The notes under the pieces are model-generated. The model searched no databases. It had not been told where the DNA came from and was given only the letters and a program-made list of their open reading frames with translations. From NCBI GenBank assembly GCA_018334915.1, contig JAGXLB010000008.1:1-39371 (forward strand): a DNA stretch of 39,371 bases, read 5' to 3'. The stretch is from Candidatus Bipolaricaulota bacterium (GTDB lineage Bacteria > Bipolaricaulota > Bipolaricaulia > M55B111). The position numbers and the translations under genes are program-made. Positions 1 to 7,308 of the stretch are shown here, in pieces. Position 1 is the first letter of the stretch. Each line of letters opens with the position of its first letter.

Positions 1-498
1 TTTTCATGGCATTTGGGACCGGTACTTCAAACCTCCCAACCTGTCGCCTCTTTGTGAGCCATAAGGCATAGACGAATTAAGAGCTATAGTCGAGGATAGG
101 CTAAAATACCGGAACGAAGATGGAAGACATTCAACTCACTTCTTTCACCTCTGACCAAAGTTCTTTTCTGTCATCAATAGTCCCTTGAACTATTCAAGCA
201 GGGTGGGCTCCAACGCCCGCCCGATAGTCTCGATAAAGACCTATCGCTCGAGCGTGGGAGCTCGAGCTCCTGGGGAGGTGGGACTTTTCAGTTCGTCGGG
301 ATAAAATTTGCAATGCCCTATACCGATTGATTAAACTAGATGAGATCAAGAATGGGACTCGATCGGAGTAAACCAAAAAAAGAAGAAGTGGGAACAGGTA
401 GAATTTCTGAGATCCACGATGTAAAATAACTCAACTTTTTTACAACTTTTGGGGCAAGTGCTTTTTAACTTTTAGGAAACTAAAGGAGATCGAAAACC
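1..498. other. Intergenic region with palindromic repeats
   Basis: No convincing gene is visible. A frame open to the left edge ends at a TAG at 69-71 and codes for only about 22 residues with no family I recognise, so I do not call it. A short inverted repeat (CTTGAA/TTCAAG) lies near 184-198. It is followed at once by two inverted copies of the palindromic unit described separately (203-227 and 241-267). The last 60 bases before the gene at 499 are T-rich and probably hold its promoter, but no clear -35/-10 pair stands out. Confidence 0.6.
203..267. repeat. Inverted pair of palindromic B units
   Basis: Two hairpins point away from each other around a short stem. On the left, GTGGGC and GCCCGC (203-208, 215-220) enclose the loop TCCAAC and are followed by CGATAG (222-227). 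On the right, CTATCG (241-246) leads into GCTCGAGC, loop GTGGGA, GCTCGAGC (246-267). Read outward from the TATCG motif, both units have the order CTATCG, GC-rich stem, six-base loop of the form GYKGGR. CGATAG and CTATCG can pair across the 13-base spacer. The right unit shares a further stretch (CTCCTGGGGAGGTGG) with the copy near 6661. Confidence 0.7.
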
Positions 499-693
499 GT
501 GAGTAATATATTGTCTTCCACCTGGGCGGTCACACTTCTGGTCGTGCTAAACTTAATCCTAAACTGGGGTCTGAATAGAATACCGGAAGAAGAGAGGTCC
601 TCCACAAAGGGAAAATTAATCAAAGGTTCGATGGTCGTCATAACCGGGTTGTTAGTGGTTTCCATCGTTTTTACGGTCATGAACATGCTTTAA
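499..693 (+). CDS. Small two-helix membrane protein
   Basis: A 64-residue protein of unknown function. It starts at GTG with AAGGAG about eight bases upstream, which supports real translation. Residues 8-25 and 43-62 are long hydrophobic runs, so it should cross the membrane twice. A short charged loop (RIPEEERSSTKGK) lies between them, with both ends short. No family is recognised. It stands alone: the next gene is more than 500 bases away on the other strand. A weak hairpin (CTCTGT/ACAGGG, around 701-717) followed by TTTTT near 728 could end its transcript. The opposite-strand frame over the same bases is a shadow. Confidence 0.65.
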   Translation: MSNILSSTWAVTLLVVLNLILNWGLNRIPEEERSSTKGKLIKGSMVVITGLLVVSIVFTVMNML

Positions 694-832
694 GTTGGCT
701 CTGTCTGTCCTCTCACAGGGTAGGCATTTTTCAACAATCAAACCTTTCACCATTATAAAACTGCTTTACGATTTTGGACCTGAAAACTTCAACCCAGCAA
801 AACTTCAGCCTGAGGAGACAATTTATAATAGT

Positions 833-980
833 CGATAGCCAGGGTTTTCGAACCCTGATGTAATCAAAGGTCTAAGTGTTTTGTCCTTTACTTTGGTAAT
901 ACTAACGTGGAATCTACCGAAGAAGATAATTCTACACTTCAACCAACCAGGACAGCGGGCCTAGAAAGGCCCGCCTATCG
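833..980. repeat. 148-bp cloverleaf element, copy 1
   Basis: The ends are CGATAG (833-838) and CTATCG (975-980). Inside them are three nested arms: a left hairpin CAGGGT, loop TTTCGA, ACCCTG (840-857); a central arm closed by AAGTGT (874-879) and ACACTT (934-939) with CTTTGGTA/TACCGAAG further in (891-898, 915-922); and a right hairpin GCGGGCC, loop TAGAAA, GGCCCGC (955-974). Folded as RNA or single-stranded DNA this is a cloverleaf. The two hairpin loops are near reverse complements, so the ends also form a terminal inverted repeat. No reading frame of note lies inside. Confidence 0.8.
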
Positions 981-1028
981 CAATAGGGTGAAAGCCACGA
1001 TCAAACCTAATTGCCATTAAACACCATT

Positions 1029-1176
1029 CGATATCCGGGGGTTTCTACCCCCGGTGTAAGCCCGGGTTGAAGTGTTTGGTTGTTTGCTTTGGTAGTAATT
1101 ACGCTAAACATAACAAAGGATATATCTATACACTTCAACCACCCACAACAGCGGTGCTAGAAAGCACCGCCTATCG
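1029..1176. repeat. 148-bp cloverleaf element, copy 2
   Basis: It has exactly the same length and plan as the copy at 833-980. The ends are CGATA (1029-1033) and CTATCG (1171-1176). The left hairpin is CCGGGGG, loop TTTCTA, CCCCCGG (1035-1054). The central arm is a perfect 11-bp pair, GGTTGAAGTGT (1065-1075) with ACACTTCAACC (1130-1140), and CTTTG/CAAAG further in (1087-1091, 1114-1118). The right hairpin is GCGGTGC, loop TAGAAA, GCACCGC (1151-1170). Stem bases differ from copy 1 on both sides so that pairing is kept. The loops are exact reverse complements of one another. Confidence 0.8.
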
Positions 1177-1232
1177 AAGAATCGAGGTGGTAAAAGAATT
1201 GAGCAATAATAATATAGGTGAAGTAACCAGCC

Positions 1233-1703
1233 TTAGTTCTCTCTGTATCCGATCTTCTGGCCTTCACACCAGTATTTAGCAATTTCGGCAAAGCGCTTCC
1301 TTTTGAACCTGAACCAGTCCCGGGTTACGTCGTTCTGAAGTACTTTCTCTTTGAACCTCCGAAAGGGATCGCTGCCGTTGATTGCGTCCATAAGTTCATT
1401 TTTTATGCTCTCGTCTCCTTGCTTCTGAATAAAATCGATTATGATTTCCCACTCGTATATGTCGTAGTTGCTCGGAATACGGAGGTATTTGCCTGTAGTC
1501 AAAATTTCCTCGGCAAGCTCGTACTCGTTCTTTTCCTCATCGGAGGAGAAATCATCCAGCTGAAACCCGGATTCTACGTAATGCAGGAATTTCTCGCGCA
1601 CGCCGACGTACTCGCCGGTCTCTCTGTTATAAAATACTGGAATCTCTTCCATCTGGTCGTCCATTTCTTTGACCAGTTCGGGGATTTTTACTTTTTCTGT
1701 CAT
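1233..1703 (-). CDS. UPF0158 family protein
   Basis: A 156-residue acidic protein of the UPF0158 family, whose function is not established. Features typical of the family are an N-terminal segment resembling 'D.ETGEYVGV', a central helical part, and the C-terminal signature GSDPFRRFKEKV followed by a Trp/Phe-rich helix and AKYWCEGQKI. Its length is usual for the family. The start ATG has AAAGGA upstream at good spacing. It is monocistronic as far as can be seen, ending just after the cloverleaf elements and starting about 250 bases from the next minus-strand gene. No signal peptide or membrane segment is present. Confidence 0.85.
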   Translation of the reverse strand: MTEKVKIPELVKEMDDQMEEIPVFYNRETGEYVGVREKFLHYVESGFQLDDFSSDEEKNEYELAEEILTTGKYLRIPSNYDIYEWEIIIDFIQKQGDESIKNELMDAINGSDPFRRFKEKVLQNDVTRDWFRFKRKRFAEIAKYWCEGQKIGYREN

Positions 1704-1948
1704 TTTTTGGTCCTTTTCTCGGTCAGGGTGATTCGAATGCCGTAATTATCCTAACCTATGATTGTGAATATTCAATGTAGTTGAGTGGAGAGTCAGTGAA
1801 ATTTTTAAGAAAAAAATCCACATAAAACTCTCAAACTTCCTTTAATGGTACAATTCATAGAGCTAAATAGCCTATCATCTGCAAATTTAGCTCAGAGGTA
1901 GCTTATCCTATACAGTAATCTGTTTTCTTATCTTTCCTCTATATTTGT

Positions 1949-2140
1949 TTATTCTTCCGTTGGATAAGTTAGTTCTGGGAGTTCTTTGCCCCTTTCTTCA
2001 AGTATGTTTCGGATAGCTAGAAGACTAGCCGCTGTCGATCTAGCCATATCGTATCTCTCATGAAAATCAAGTAACTTTTCAGTGTCGAGGTCTTCGAATT
2101 GATCCTTTACGTCTTCTGCAAGATCTTCAATGTAACCCAA
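1949..2140 (-). CDS. Small acidic protein, unknown function
   Basis: The frame stays open up to a TTG at 2182, but the only good ribosome binding site (GGAGGT, 2148-2153) lies inside it and points to a TTG at 2138-2140. I take that start, giving about 63 residues beginning GYIEDLAEDV. The protein is acidic and predicted helical, with no membrane segment. It ends in ILEERGKELPEL. The same ERGKELPE motif occurs near residue 41-48 of the next upstream product (2253-2726), so the two may share a short helical domain by descent. No named family is recognised. Confidence 0.55.
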   Translation of the reverse strand: MGYIEDLAEDVKDQFEDLDTEKLLDFHERYDMARSTAASLLAIRNILEERGKELPELTYPTEE

Positions 2141-2252
2141 AAAGACCACCTCCAAATTGTTATAAGCATTGTGGGACAACAAAATGGACGAACAAGTTAA
2201 AACCTGCTGGTTCCTGGAAAAACCCTTACTTTTTTCAACCGCTCCCTCTGCC

Positions 2253-2726
2253 TCATCCTCTTTTGTTTATCAACTTAACCAGTAACTTGTTTTGCTGGTT
2301 CATCACTTTCTTCAGCATAGAAATCAGCGTTGCAAAGCCCCACCCAATAAACCCTAGATTAATCAGCAAGATGCTTGATATTTCCCGAAACCATCCTGCC
2401 GTAGATTCTCCCGAATAAAGATTCCAAAGTAGCATAATTCCAATAATTACGGAAAGAACTCCAAATACGCCAAGGATTAGAGTAGGGATGCTACCGCCAC
2501 CTTCCGTAAAATCCTCTTCGTTTAGTGCTTTACTCTTTGCGGTGGAGCTTTCTCCTTTGGAGCCTTTTGTTGAAGGTTCTTGTTCTGGTAATTCTTTCCC
2601 TCTTTCTTTTAAGAGTTCGCCAGCCATTTCTATAGCTTCTTTCCGCCACTTGTCCCTATCGTTTTCCCTGTATATTTTCTGTAATTCCTCGTTACTTTTT
2701 TGTCTTAAATTTTCTTTGATGCTCAT
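2253..2726 (-). CDS. Membrane protein with N-terminal helical domain
   Basis: 157 residues. Residues 1-48 form a charged helical domain (LRQKSNEELQKIY..., then EAIEMAGELLKERGKELPE) of a type often seen at the N-terminus of otherwise unrelated membrane proteins. Residues 49-78 are a polar linker. Two hydrophobic segments follow at about 80-103 and 118-138, and the tail is basic. The cytoplasmic domain probably faces inward; its role is unknown. The start ATG has AAAGGGG upstream and lies about 25 bases from a good -10 hexamer, so the leader is very short. The leader resembles that of the gene at 3177-3779. Confidence 0.65.
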   Translation of the reverse strand: MSIKENLRQKSNEELQKIYRENDRDKWRKEAIEMAGELLKERGKELPEQEPSTKGSKGESSTAKSKALNEEDFTEGGGSIPTLILGVFGVLSVIIGIMLLWNLYSGESTAGWFREISSILLINLGFIGWGFATLISMLKKVMNQQNKLLVKLINKRG

Positions 2727-2748
2727 ATTATCGCCCCTTTATAACTGC

Positions 2749-2777
2749 ATTATCCGAAAACAGGCTTGAAAAACCAA
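2749..2777 (-). promoter_or_regulatory. Promoter for the 2253-2726 gene
   Basis: On the minus strand, TTGGTT (2777-2772), a 17-base spacer and GATAAT (2754-2749) form a sigma-70-like promoter. The following bases GCAGTTATAAAGGGG run straight into the ribosome binding site, leaving a leader of roughly 15-20 bases. Confidence 0.5.
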
Positions 2778-3176
2778 ATTATGGGGGTAAACATTCCACG
2801 TTAAACTTCAAGGTATCAATCTATTGAATGGTGGAAAGGGCTTTAATATGAATACCCATCAATTTGAGAGGAGTCTAGAGGCTTTGAGCAGGCTAGTTCC
2901 TACCTCACTAAGGGCCTATTCTCGGAAGTTTTTCACGTGCATGTTATAAATCCTGAAAGGCTTTTAAGGCACCCGTCCTAAAAATCCCATGAATCTTTTG
3001 GCTTTCGGTACCCACCCTGTAGAAGTTGGTGAGCAAGGTTTGATTAATGATAAAGGTACCATCCACCTGAAAGTCTACTAGATCTGAATATAAAAAAGGC
3101 CTCTGACATAAATAGTTGGGTGTAGATACGGGTTAAGTTGTTAAATCACACGGACGTCGATCCTAGTTCTTCTAGA
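2778..3176. other. Intergenic region, no gene seen
   Basis: About 400 bases without a supported gene. TTTTTCACGTGCATGTTA (2929-2946) resembles the perfect hairpin sequence at 6287-6306. Two GGTACC sites near 3008 and 3055 are flanked by CTTTC and GAAAG, giving a loose inverted arrangement. No promoter or terminator is clear. Confidence 0.45.
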
Positions 3177-3779
3177 CTAATTTCTAACTTGTTTAAGTCT
3201 AGGTTTCCCCTGGGCAAACAGCTTGTTTTTACCTTCCTCTTTCTTCTTTTCGATAGCCCCAACCCGCTCTGCATAATCTATTTTCGGGGCCCATTTTCTC
3301 CCGTCAACGTCGAACTCGTCCCATAACTCGCTTTGCGGGAACCCAGGATTTTCTTCCAGAAACTCAAGTATTTCATCCATCATCTCAGCAACCTCTAACG
3401 CATTCCCTACATCCTCTACCCAATCTTCATCTAACTTAGGGTCGGAGCTAATTATCTTTTTAATTCCGAGCAATTCCGTTCTTCCTTTTTTCACTGCAGG
3501 AAGATATTTGAAAGCTTCTACCAGAGGCCAAATTACCTGGATATCCTCTCTTCCATCTACTCTTTCAAAGTAAGGTAGAGCTTCAAGTGCAAACTTCAAA
3601 GCCTTCAAATAATCGTCATCTTCCTTTGCCTCATTGCACTTTTCTTTCAGCTCAAAATACTTTTCTTCGCCTTGCCTCTTTTCAAAACCACTTCTTGTTA
3701 CTTTTACACGCTGACTTCCTTTCTTTTCTGACCAGCCAAATAACCAATCAGAGATTTTTTCAAATAATGTTTTTGACAT
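3177..3779 (-). CDS. Uncharacterised acidic protein
   Basis: About 200 residues beginning MSKTLFEKISDW. The frame extends eight codons further upstream, but GGGGAT lies at the right distance from the ATG at 3777-3779, and the promoter and leader support that start. The protein is soluble, highly charged and helical. The middle (about 40-130) has a helical-repeat look (YLKALKFALEALPYFERV). The last 50 residues (SELWDEFDVDGRKWAPKIDYAERVGAIEKK) resemble the second half of a winged helix, but I cannot assign a family. No neighbour suggests a role. Confidence 0.6.
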   Translation of the reverse strand: MSKTLFEKISDWLFGWSEKKGSQRVKVTRSGFEKRQGEEKYFELKEKCNEAKEDDDYLKALKFALEALPYFERVDGREDIQVIWPLVEAFKYLPAVKKGRTELLGIKKIISSDPKLDEDWVEDVGNALEVAEMMDEILEFLEENPGFPQSELWDEFDVDGRKWAPKIDYAERVGAIEKKKEEGKNKLFAQGKPRLKQVRN

Positions 3780-3807
3780 TTTCCCATCCCCTTTATAAGC
3801 CACTGTT

Positions 3808-3835
3808 ATTATGCAGAAATCTGATATGATAACAA
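3808..3835 (-). promoter_or_regulatory. Promoter for the 3177-3779 gene
   Basis: On the minus strand, TTGTTA (3835-3830), a 16-base spacer and CATAAT (3813-3808). Downstream, GGCTTATAAAGGGG closely matches the leader of the 2253-2726 gene (CAGTTATAAAGGGG), so the two genes may share expression control. Confidence 0.45.
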
Positions 3836-3900
3836 AATTGGTATTTATATGAGGGTAAAGTTTCAGTTCGGACTCCAGTGTATCTAATTAGGAAATAATC

Positions 3901-5064
3901 TTAAAGAATCCATTTATAATACTGCTCAACTACGTGAGCTGCGGGTTTCTTGGAGTAATCGGTGCGAAATACGCCAAAGTGTAGCTCGTAATCTTTAAAG
4001 TTATCATTGGCATCCTTGTCGTAAACGTAGCCCATTCCTTCTTGTTTTGTCAATTCCTGAGGGTTATCGAATAACCTCCAGAAATAAAATCCAGACAGGT
4101 TTTCTCCTTCCGAGAAGATGTTTTTATAATACTGCTCTTCTGACTCTTCGTTTCCACTATAGTTCGGATTAGTTTTGCTTTCCTCAAGCGTAGCACGGCC
4201 AAATTCGCTCAGGACAAGTGGTTTAGTGGAGTAATCCCTTGCCTGCTCTATTTCCCCCTCCAATTTTCTTGGCCAATCATAATGGTGAAACGAACAATAA
4301 TCCGTTCTTAAGCCATATTTTAAGTTTTCGGACGACTTCCAACCAACTGTAGTAGGATGTATCTCGTCGATTTCTCCCACATAGTCAATCATCTCTTCGA
4401 GAAAATCTAGGAGTTTTCTATCGGAACCTTCGGGAAAGAACGAATATACATCTGGTTCATTTTTTACGTCCCAAGCAATTATGCGTTCATCATCTTTAAA
4501 TTCTGGAAACCACTGTTCGAGGTAGCTTTTTCCCACATCCCAAAAATCAGGTTCATAAAGCTCCCAATAAGCGTGGTCAAAGAGAATGGGCATTACCTTA
4601 ATACCATGGCTGTCTGCGATATCCAAAAACTTGTCGAAATTCTCGAAATATCCCTCATCAATATCCGCTACCCGTGGAGAGCCCGTATATTGTCCAGAGT
4701 CGTCGAAGATTCTATCTCTGCCTATTGAGTATACGTAATTTATGCCCGTCCTGATGGTGTTGATGCCTAGGTTTTCGGCTAACTTTAGCTCTTTATCTAC
4801 CTTCTCTGGATCGAATCTTTTTATCACCCTCCACGGATTGTCTCTGGATAGGTAGTTTGCACCTTTCATGACGTACTCCTCCCCACCTCTATAGAAATTT
4901 CCGTCCCTGATTTCGAGGAATTCTTTGTCAGAAGAAGTGGTAGATTGGCCGAGATAGTCTATTATCGTGGGTGCAACCAGAGCGGAAGAGCCGGCTATTG
5001 TCGCTTTAAGGAAGTCTCTTCTGGTGAACTTGCCGCAAGTTTCGTCCGAATCTTGGTCTTTCAA
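3901..5064 (-). CDS. Tat-exported GH5-like glycoside hydrolase
   Basis: 387 residues. The N-terminus has a twin-arginine motif (TRRDFLKA, residues 14-21) before a hydrophobic stretch, so the folded enzyme should be exported by Tat. The rest is a (beta/alpha)8 cellulase-type domain of clan GH-A. Strand motifs include NTIRTGINY (about 102-110), WDVKNEPD with the probable acid/base Glu203, FHHYDWP (259-265), and LVLSEFG with the probable nucleophile Glu287. Such enzymes cleave beta-1,4-mannans or glucans; the exact substrate cannot be read here. The start is TTG with GGAGG upstream. It lies 31 bases downstream of the secreted protein gene at 5096-6127, probably in one operon. Confidence 0.85.
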   Translation of the reverse strand: MKDQDSDETCGKFTRRDFLKATIAGSSALVAPTIIDYLGQSTTSSDKEFLEIRDGNFYRGGEEYVMKGANYLSRDNPWRVIKRFDPEKVDKELKLAENLGINTIRTGINYVYSIGRDRIFDDSGQYTGSPRVADIDEGYFENFDKFLDIADSHGIKVMPILFDHAYWELYEPDFWDVGKSYLEQWFPEFKDDERIIAWDVKNEPDVYSFFPEGSDRKLLDFLEEMIDYVGEIDEIHPTTVGWKSSENLKYGLRTDYCSFHHYDWPRKLEGEIEQARDYSTKPLVLSEFGRATLEESKTNPNYSGNEESEEQYYKNIFSEGENLSGFYFWRLFDNPQELTKQEGMGYVYDKDANDNFKDYELHFGVFRTDYSKKPAAHVVEQYYKWIL

Positions 5065-5095
5065 GGTATTGCCTCCTTCTAATTCTTCACCTTGA

Positions 5096-6127
5096 CTATT
5101 CTTTCTCTATCGGCTTCTTATATACTTTAATCTCGTCCCACCTGCTTTTACCCGTATAATGTCTTTCTGGAACGCAACCAGTATACATATTATGTGTTTC
5201 AAGTAGAACCTTGAATACGTCCGAATAATTGTGTTTCTGGGTGAGGACTTCTTCGTTTATATGGGCTACTTTATCATCAATCTGGAGTTCCAATATCTTC
5301 CTGCTAGTCGGGTTAGATTCGTATCTTCCGACAAATTCGAATTTATGCCAACTTCCGCTTTCGTCAAGCTTGAATAGTTTCTTATAAGGAAAATCATCAT
5401 TGCTTTCCGTAGGACACATTACCCACTCATATGCTGGTTCATAGCCCTTATGGATATACCATAAGAAACTGTTGTAGCTTTCCATGTTGGAGCTATTTAT
5501 GTACTGCAACTCCATATCCAGTAATTCGACTTTCGTATCGGGAACTTTTTTGAAGTAGCCTTCTACTTTGTAGAGGTGGTCGTCCTCAAATGGTACATCT
5601 CTTACCGTTATTGCATTGACGAATGTTCCGCCTTCATTATTTGGGTTGGCCACTATTTCTAATACGTAATCTCCATCTGGGGTAGTCTTATCTTTAACTG
5701 CGTGAGCTAGAACGTCTTCTCTGGTGGGCGGGTACTTTTCACAGCCTACCCCGCCGTCGACCCAAGCTTTACTAAATCCGTCCCGATCGCCCTCTTCGAA
5801 ATCGGATTCCCAGATAAGTGACCAGCCTTCTTCGTTGGCACTTTGGCCTGTAGCCCGCCCTTCTTTGGTGTAACTGTGTTTCTCTAAGTACTCCTTGCTA
5901 ACCCAAGATATGGGTACAGTCACTTTAGATTTGGTGAGCTGTTCGGTGGATAGTTTTTCCATTTTTACGACTTGGTTTATGGGTACGGTGATTTCCTTTT
6001 CTTCTGCAACAACAGGTGCGCTGGAAAAAGTAAAGCCTACAATGATACCTACAGTTAGTAAGGCCATAACCGCTTTTCTGCTCCAATTGATAGGCCGATA
6101 ATTAGATTGCTTTTGTGGGTAGTTCAC
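5096..6127 (-). CDS. Secreted protein with N-terminal tandem repeat
   Basis: 343 residues from a GTG start with GGGGAGG upstream. Residues 18-41 form a signal peptide ending near VVA-EE. Residues 46-68 and 69-90 are an imperfect tandem repeat, each beginning [IV]TVPI..V.K. From about 100 to the end the protein is rich in aromatic residues and predicted beta (SLIWESDFEEG, LEIVANP, DGLEL-like strands), resembling concanavalin-like or carbohydrate-binding jelly-roll modules, though no family is certain. Three Cys occur in the mature part. It is first in the unit with the GH5-like enzyme, so binding of a polysaccharide is a reasonable inference. Confidence 0.7.
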   Translation of the reverse strand: MNYPQKQSNYRPINWSRKAVMALLTVGIIVGFTFSSAPVVAEEKEITVPINQVVKMEKLSTEQLTKSKVTVPISWVSKEYLEKHSYTKEGRATGQSANEEGWSLIWESDFEEGDRDGFSKAWVDGGVGCEKYPPTREDVLAHAVKDKTTPDGDYVLEIVANPNNEGGTFVNAITVRDVPFEDDHLYKVEGYFKKVPDTKVELLDMELQYINSSNMESYNSFLWYIHKGYEPAYEWVMCPTESNDDFPYKKLFKLDESGSWHKFEFVGRYESNPTSRKILELQIDDKVAHINEEVLTQKHNYSDVFKVLLETHNMYTGCVPERHYTGKSRWDEIKVYKKPIEKE

Positions 6128-6286
6128 AGTTGCCTCCCCATTAGAAAATCACCATATCTCTTTCACTTCTCATTAAATCATCTTTGTGGAGAACATGCAA
6201 ACTACTGCTTGGAGGGCTAGCTGAGGGCTATTTAAGCGGGTTTATTGAGGTTATGCCTACCATGGCTAGGGTCTTTTTGTGGAATA

Positions 6287-6306
6287 TTTTCACGTGTACG
6301 TGAAAA
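6287..6306. promoter_or_regulatory. Perfect hairpin or operator-like palindrome
   Basis: TTTTCACG, TGTA, CGTGAAAA: an 8-bp perfect inverted repeat that begins with a T run and ends with an A run. It is about 160 bases upstream of the minus-strand export operon and could be an operator, or a terminator read from either side. A related half (TTTTTCACGTGCATGTTA) is at 2929-2946. Confidence 0.35.
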
Positions 6307-6660
6307 GCTACTGTTACCATGTGAGAGAAGAAAAGGGCATCCTCGAAAAATCTTTATAGCACATTTAAACTCTACGTTCAGTTCTTATTTACTAACCCCA
6401 AGTCAATTCCTATTATGTATTCAGCCACTAGAGATACTTTTTCTCTGGAGATTTGTTTAAATGAACAATGAAGGAGATATCAAGGATATTAGGAATGGAT
6501 TGAGAGTTGCGTGGAAAAGTGTAGTAAATACTCTAAATGCCGCCCCGTATCTGTCTTTGCCCTATTATAGTGGTAAGTCATCGGGGAGACGTGCAACTTG
6601 ATACTACGTCTGCTTTATCGATATCCGAAAAAATATAAGTGAGATTGATGTTAGGAGACC

Positions 6661-6687
6661 CTTTCGGGCGAGCGCGGGGACCCGCCC
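6661..6687 (+). repeat. Palindromic B unit
   Basis: CTTTCG leads into the stem GGGCGAG (6666-6672), loop CGCGGGGA, and CCCGCCC (6681-6687), with one mismatch in seven pairs. The following CTTCTGGGGTGGAGG matches the flank of the copy at 241-285. Confidence 0.6.
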
Positions 6688-6853
6688 TTCTGGGGTGGAG
6701 GAGCCGGAGACGATAAAAGGGTAGATTTCGGTTCTGAAGCTCATGACCTCAACCGTTATGTTGCCGACCCCGTGAAATAAGAGGATCTTTTGCCGAAGCG
6801 TCCGGAATCTCGTCGCCCGGGCACGGGATTGTTTACCTGATGAATAGATTTTC

Positions 6854-6882
6854 TTGATTAATATTAATTTTTAACTTAAAAT
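6854..6882 (+). promoter_or_regulatory. Promoter for DUF3243 gene
   Basis: TTGATT (6854-6859), a 17-base spacer and TAAAAT (6877-6882) in a strongly AT-rich stretch, 38 bases before the start codon of the next gene. Confidence 0.5.
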
Positions 6883-6919
6883 TAATTCGTATTAAAAATT
6901 TACCGTAAGAGGTGGAAAT

Positions 6920-7198
6920 ATGGACGTAAACGAGAAATTAAAATGTGTTAGCATGATGGATTACGTTGGAAACTGGGGCGAATGGAGAGATAATTTGAGC
7001 CAGGCGGTAAGTGCGGGAAAAAAAGTGGGAATGTCCCAGGAACAGATGGAAAATTTGGCGACACAGATCGGTGACTTCCTTGCCGAAAACGTCTGTCCGG
7101 AGACTCCGGAAGAAGAATTACTACAAGAAATGTGGAACGCGGCGGAGCCTGAGGAAAGAGAGACGATTGCCAGGTTACTCGTAAAGATGTCCGAATAA
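6920..7198 (+). CDS. DUF3243 family protein
   Basis: 92 residues, a small soluble protein of the DUF3243 family found widely in Firmicutes (Bacillus YmfJ type); its role is unknown. Family features seen are the N-terminal W.EWRDNLSQAV, then GKKVGMSQEQMENLATQIGDFLAENVCPETPEE, then the C-terminal LLQEMWNAAEPEERETIARLLVKM. Length is normal. The start ATG has GAGGTGG upstream. A consensus-like promoter lies just ahead and a strong terminator follows at 7240-7288, so it is transcribed alone. Confidence 0.85.
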   Translation: MDVNEKLKCVSMMDYVGNWGEWRDNLSQAVSAGKKVGMSQEQMENLATQIGDFLAENVCPETPEEELLQEMWNAAEPEERETIARLLVKMSE

Positions 7199-7239
7199 TT
7201 CTCTGGTTTTAATTTCAGCATGTCATTTCTGGAATATAT

Positions 7240-7288
7240 AGCGCGGTTAAGGTAAAAAGCGAAAACTCTAAGCCTACCGCGCTTTTTT
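7240..7288 (+). terminator. Rho-independent terminator after DUF3243 gene
   Basis: AGCGCGGT (7240-7247) pairs with ACCGCGCT (7276-7283) and is followed by a run of six T. The apical part is long (28 bases) and can pair partly (AAGG/CCT). Confidence 0.7.
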
Positions 7289-7308
7289 AATGATTGAGGG
7301 GGGAAACC

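Larger units (their letters stand above)
694..1232. other. Intergenic region holding the cloverleaf pair
   Basis: Apart from the two 148-bp elements there is no supported gene. The 70-residue plus-strand frame starting near 1067 is a read-through of the second element and has no ribosome binding site. A short stretch near 782-795 (AACTTCAACCCAGCA) resembles the right arm of the elements and could be a decayed third copy, but it is too short to be sure. Confidence 0.6.
6128..6919. other. Intergenic region with hairpin and B unit
   Basis: Nearly 800 bases with no supported gene. The 71-residue frame from 6245 has no ribosome binding site and unlike-protein composition. The region contains the perfect hairpin at 6287-6306, a copy of palindromic unit B at 6661-6687 with flanking similarity to the copy at 241-285, and an AT-rich promoter just before the gene at 6920. 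A GCCCGGGC palindrome lies near 6815. Confidence 0.55.

Noticed and set aside
3-71. Open frame at the left edge, possible gene end
   Set aside because: Only 22 codons; two other frames are open for a similar length, and no family motif is seen.
833-1176. Short CRISPR array
   Set aside because: There are only two units, they are long and internally palindromic, and repeats are not identical; no spacer-repeat periodicity and no cas genes.
1067-1279. 70-residue plus-strand frame
   Set aside because: It reads through the second cloverleaf element and the antisense end of the UPF0158 gene, has no ribosome binding site and no family character.
6245-6460. 71-residue frame in the intergenic region
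   Set aside because: No ribosome binding site, spans a perfect hairpin, and the composition (Leu/Phe/Arg/Cys rich) is unlike the acidic proteins of this genome.
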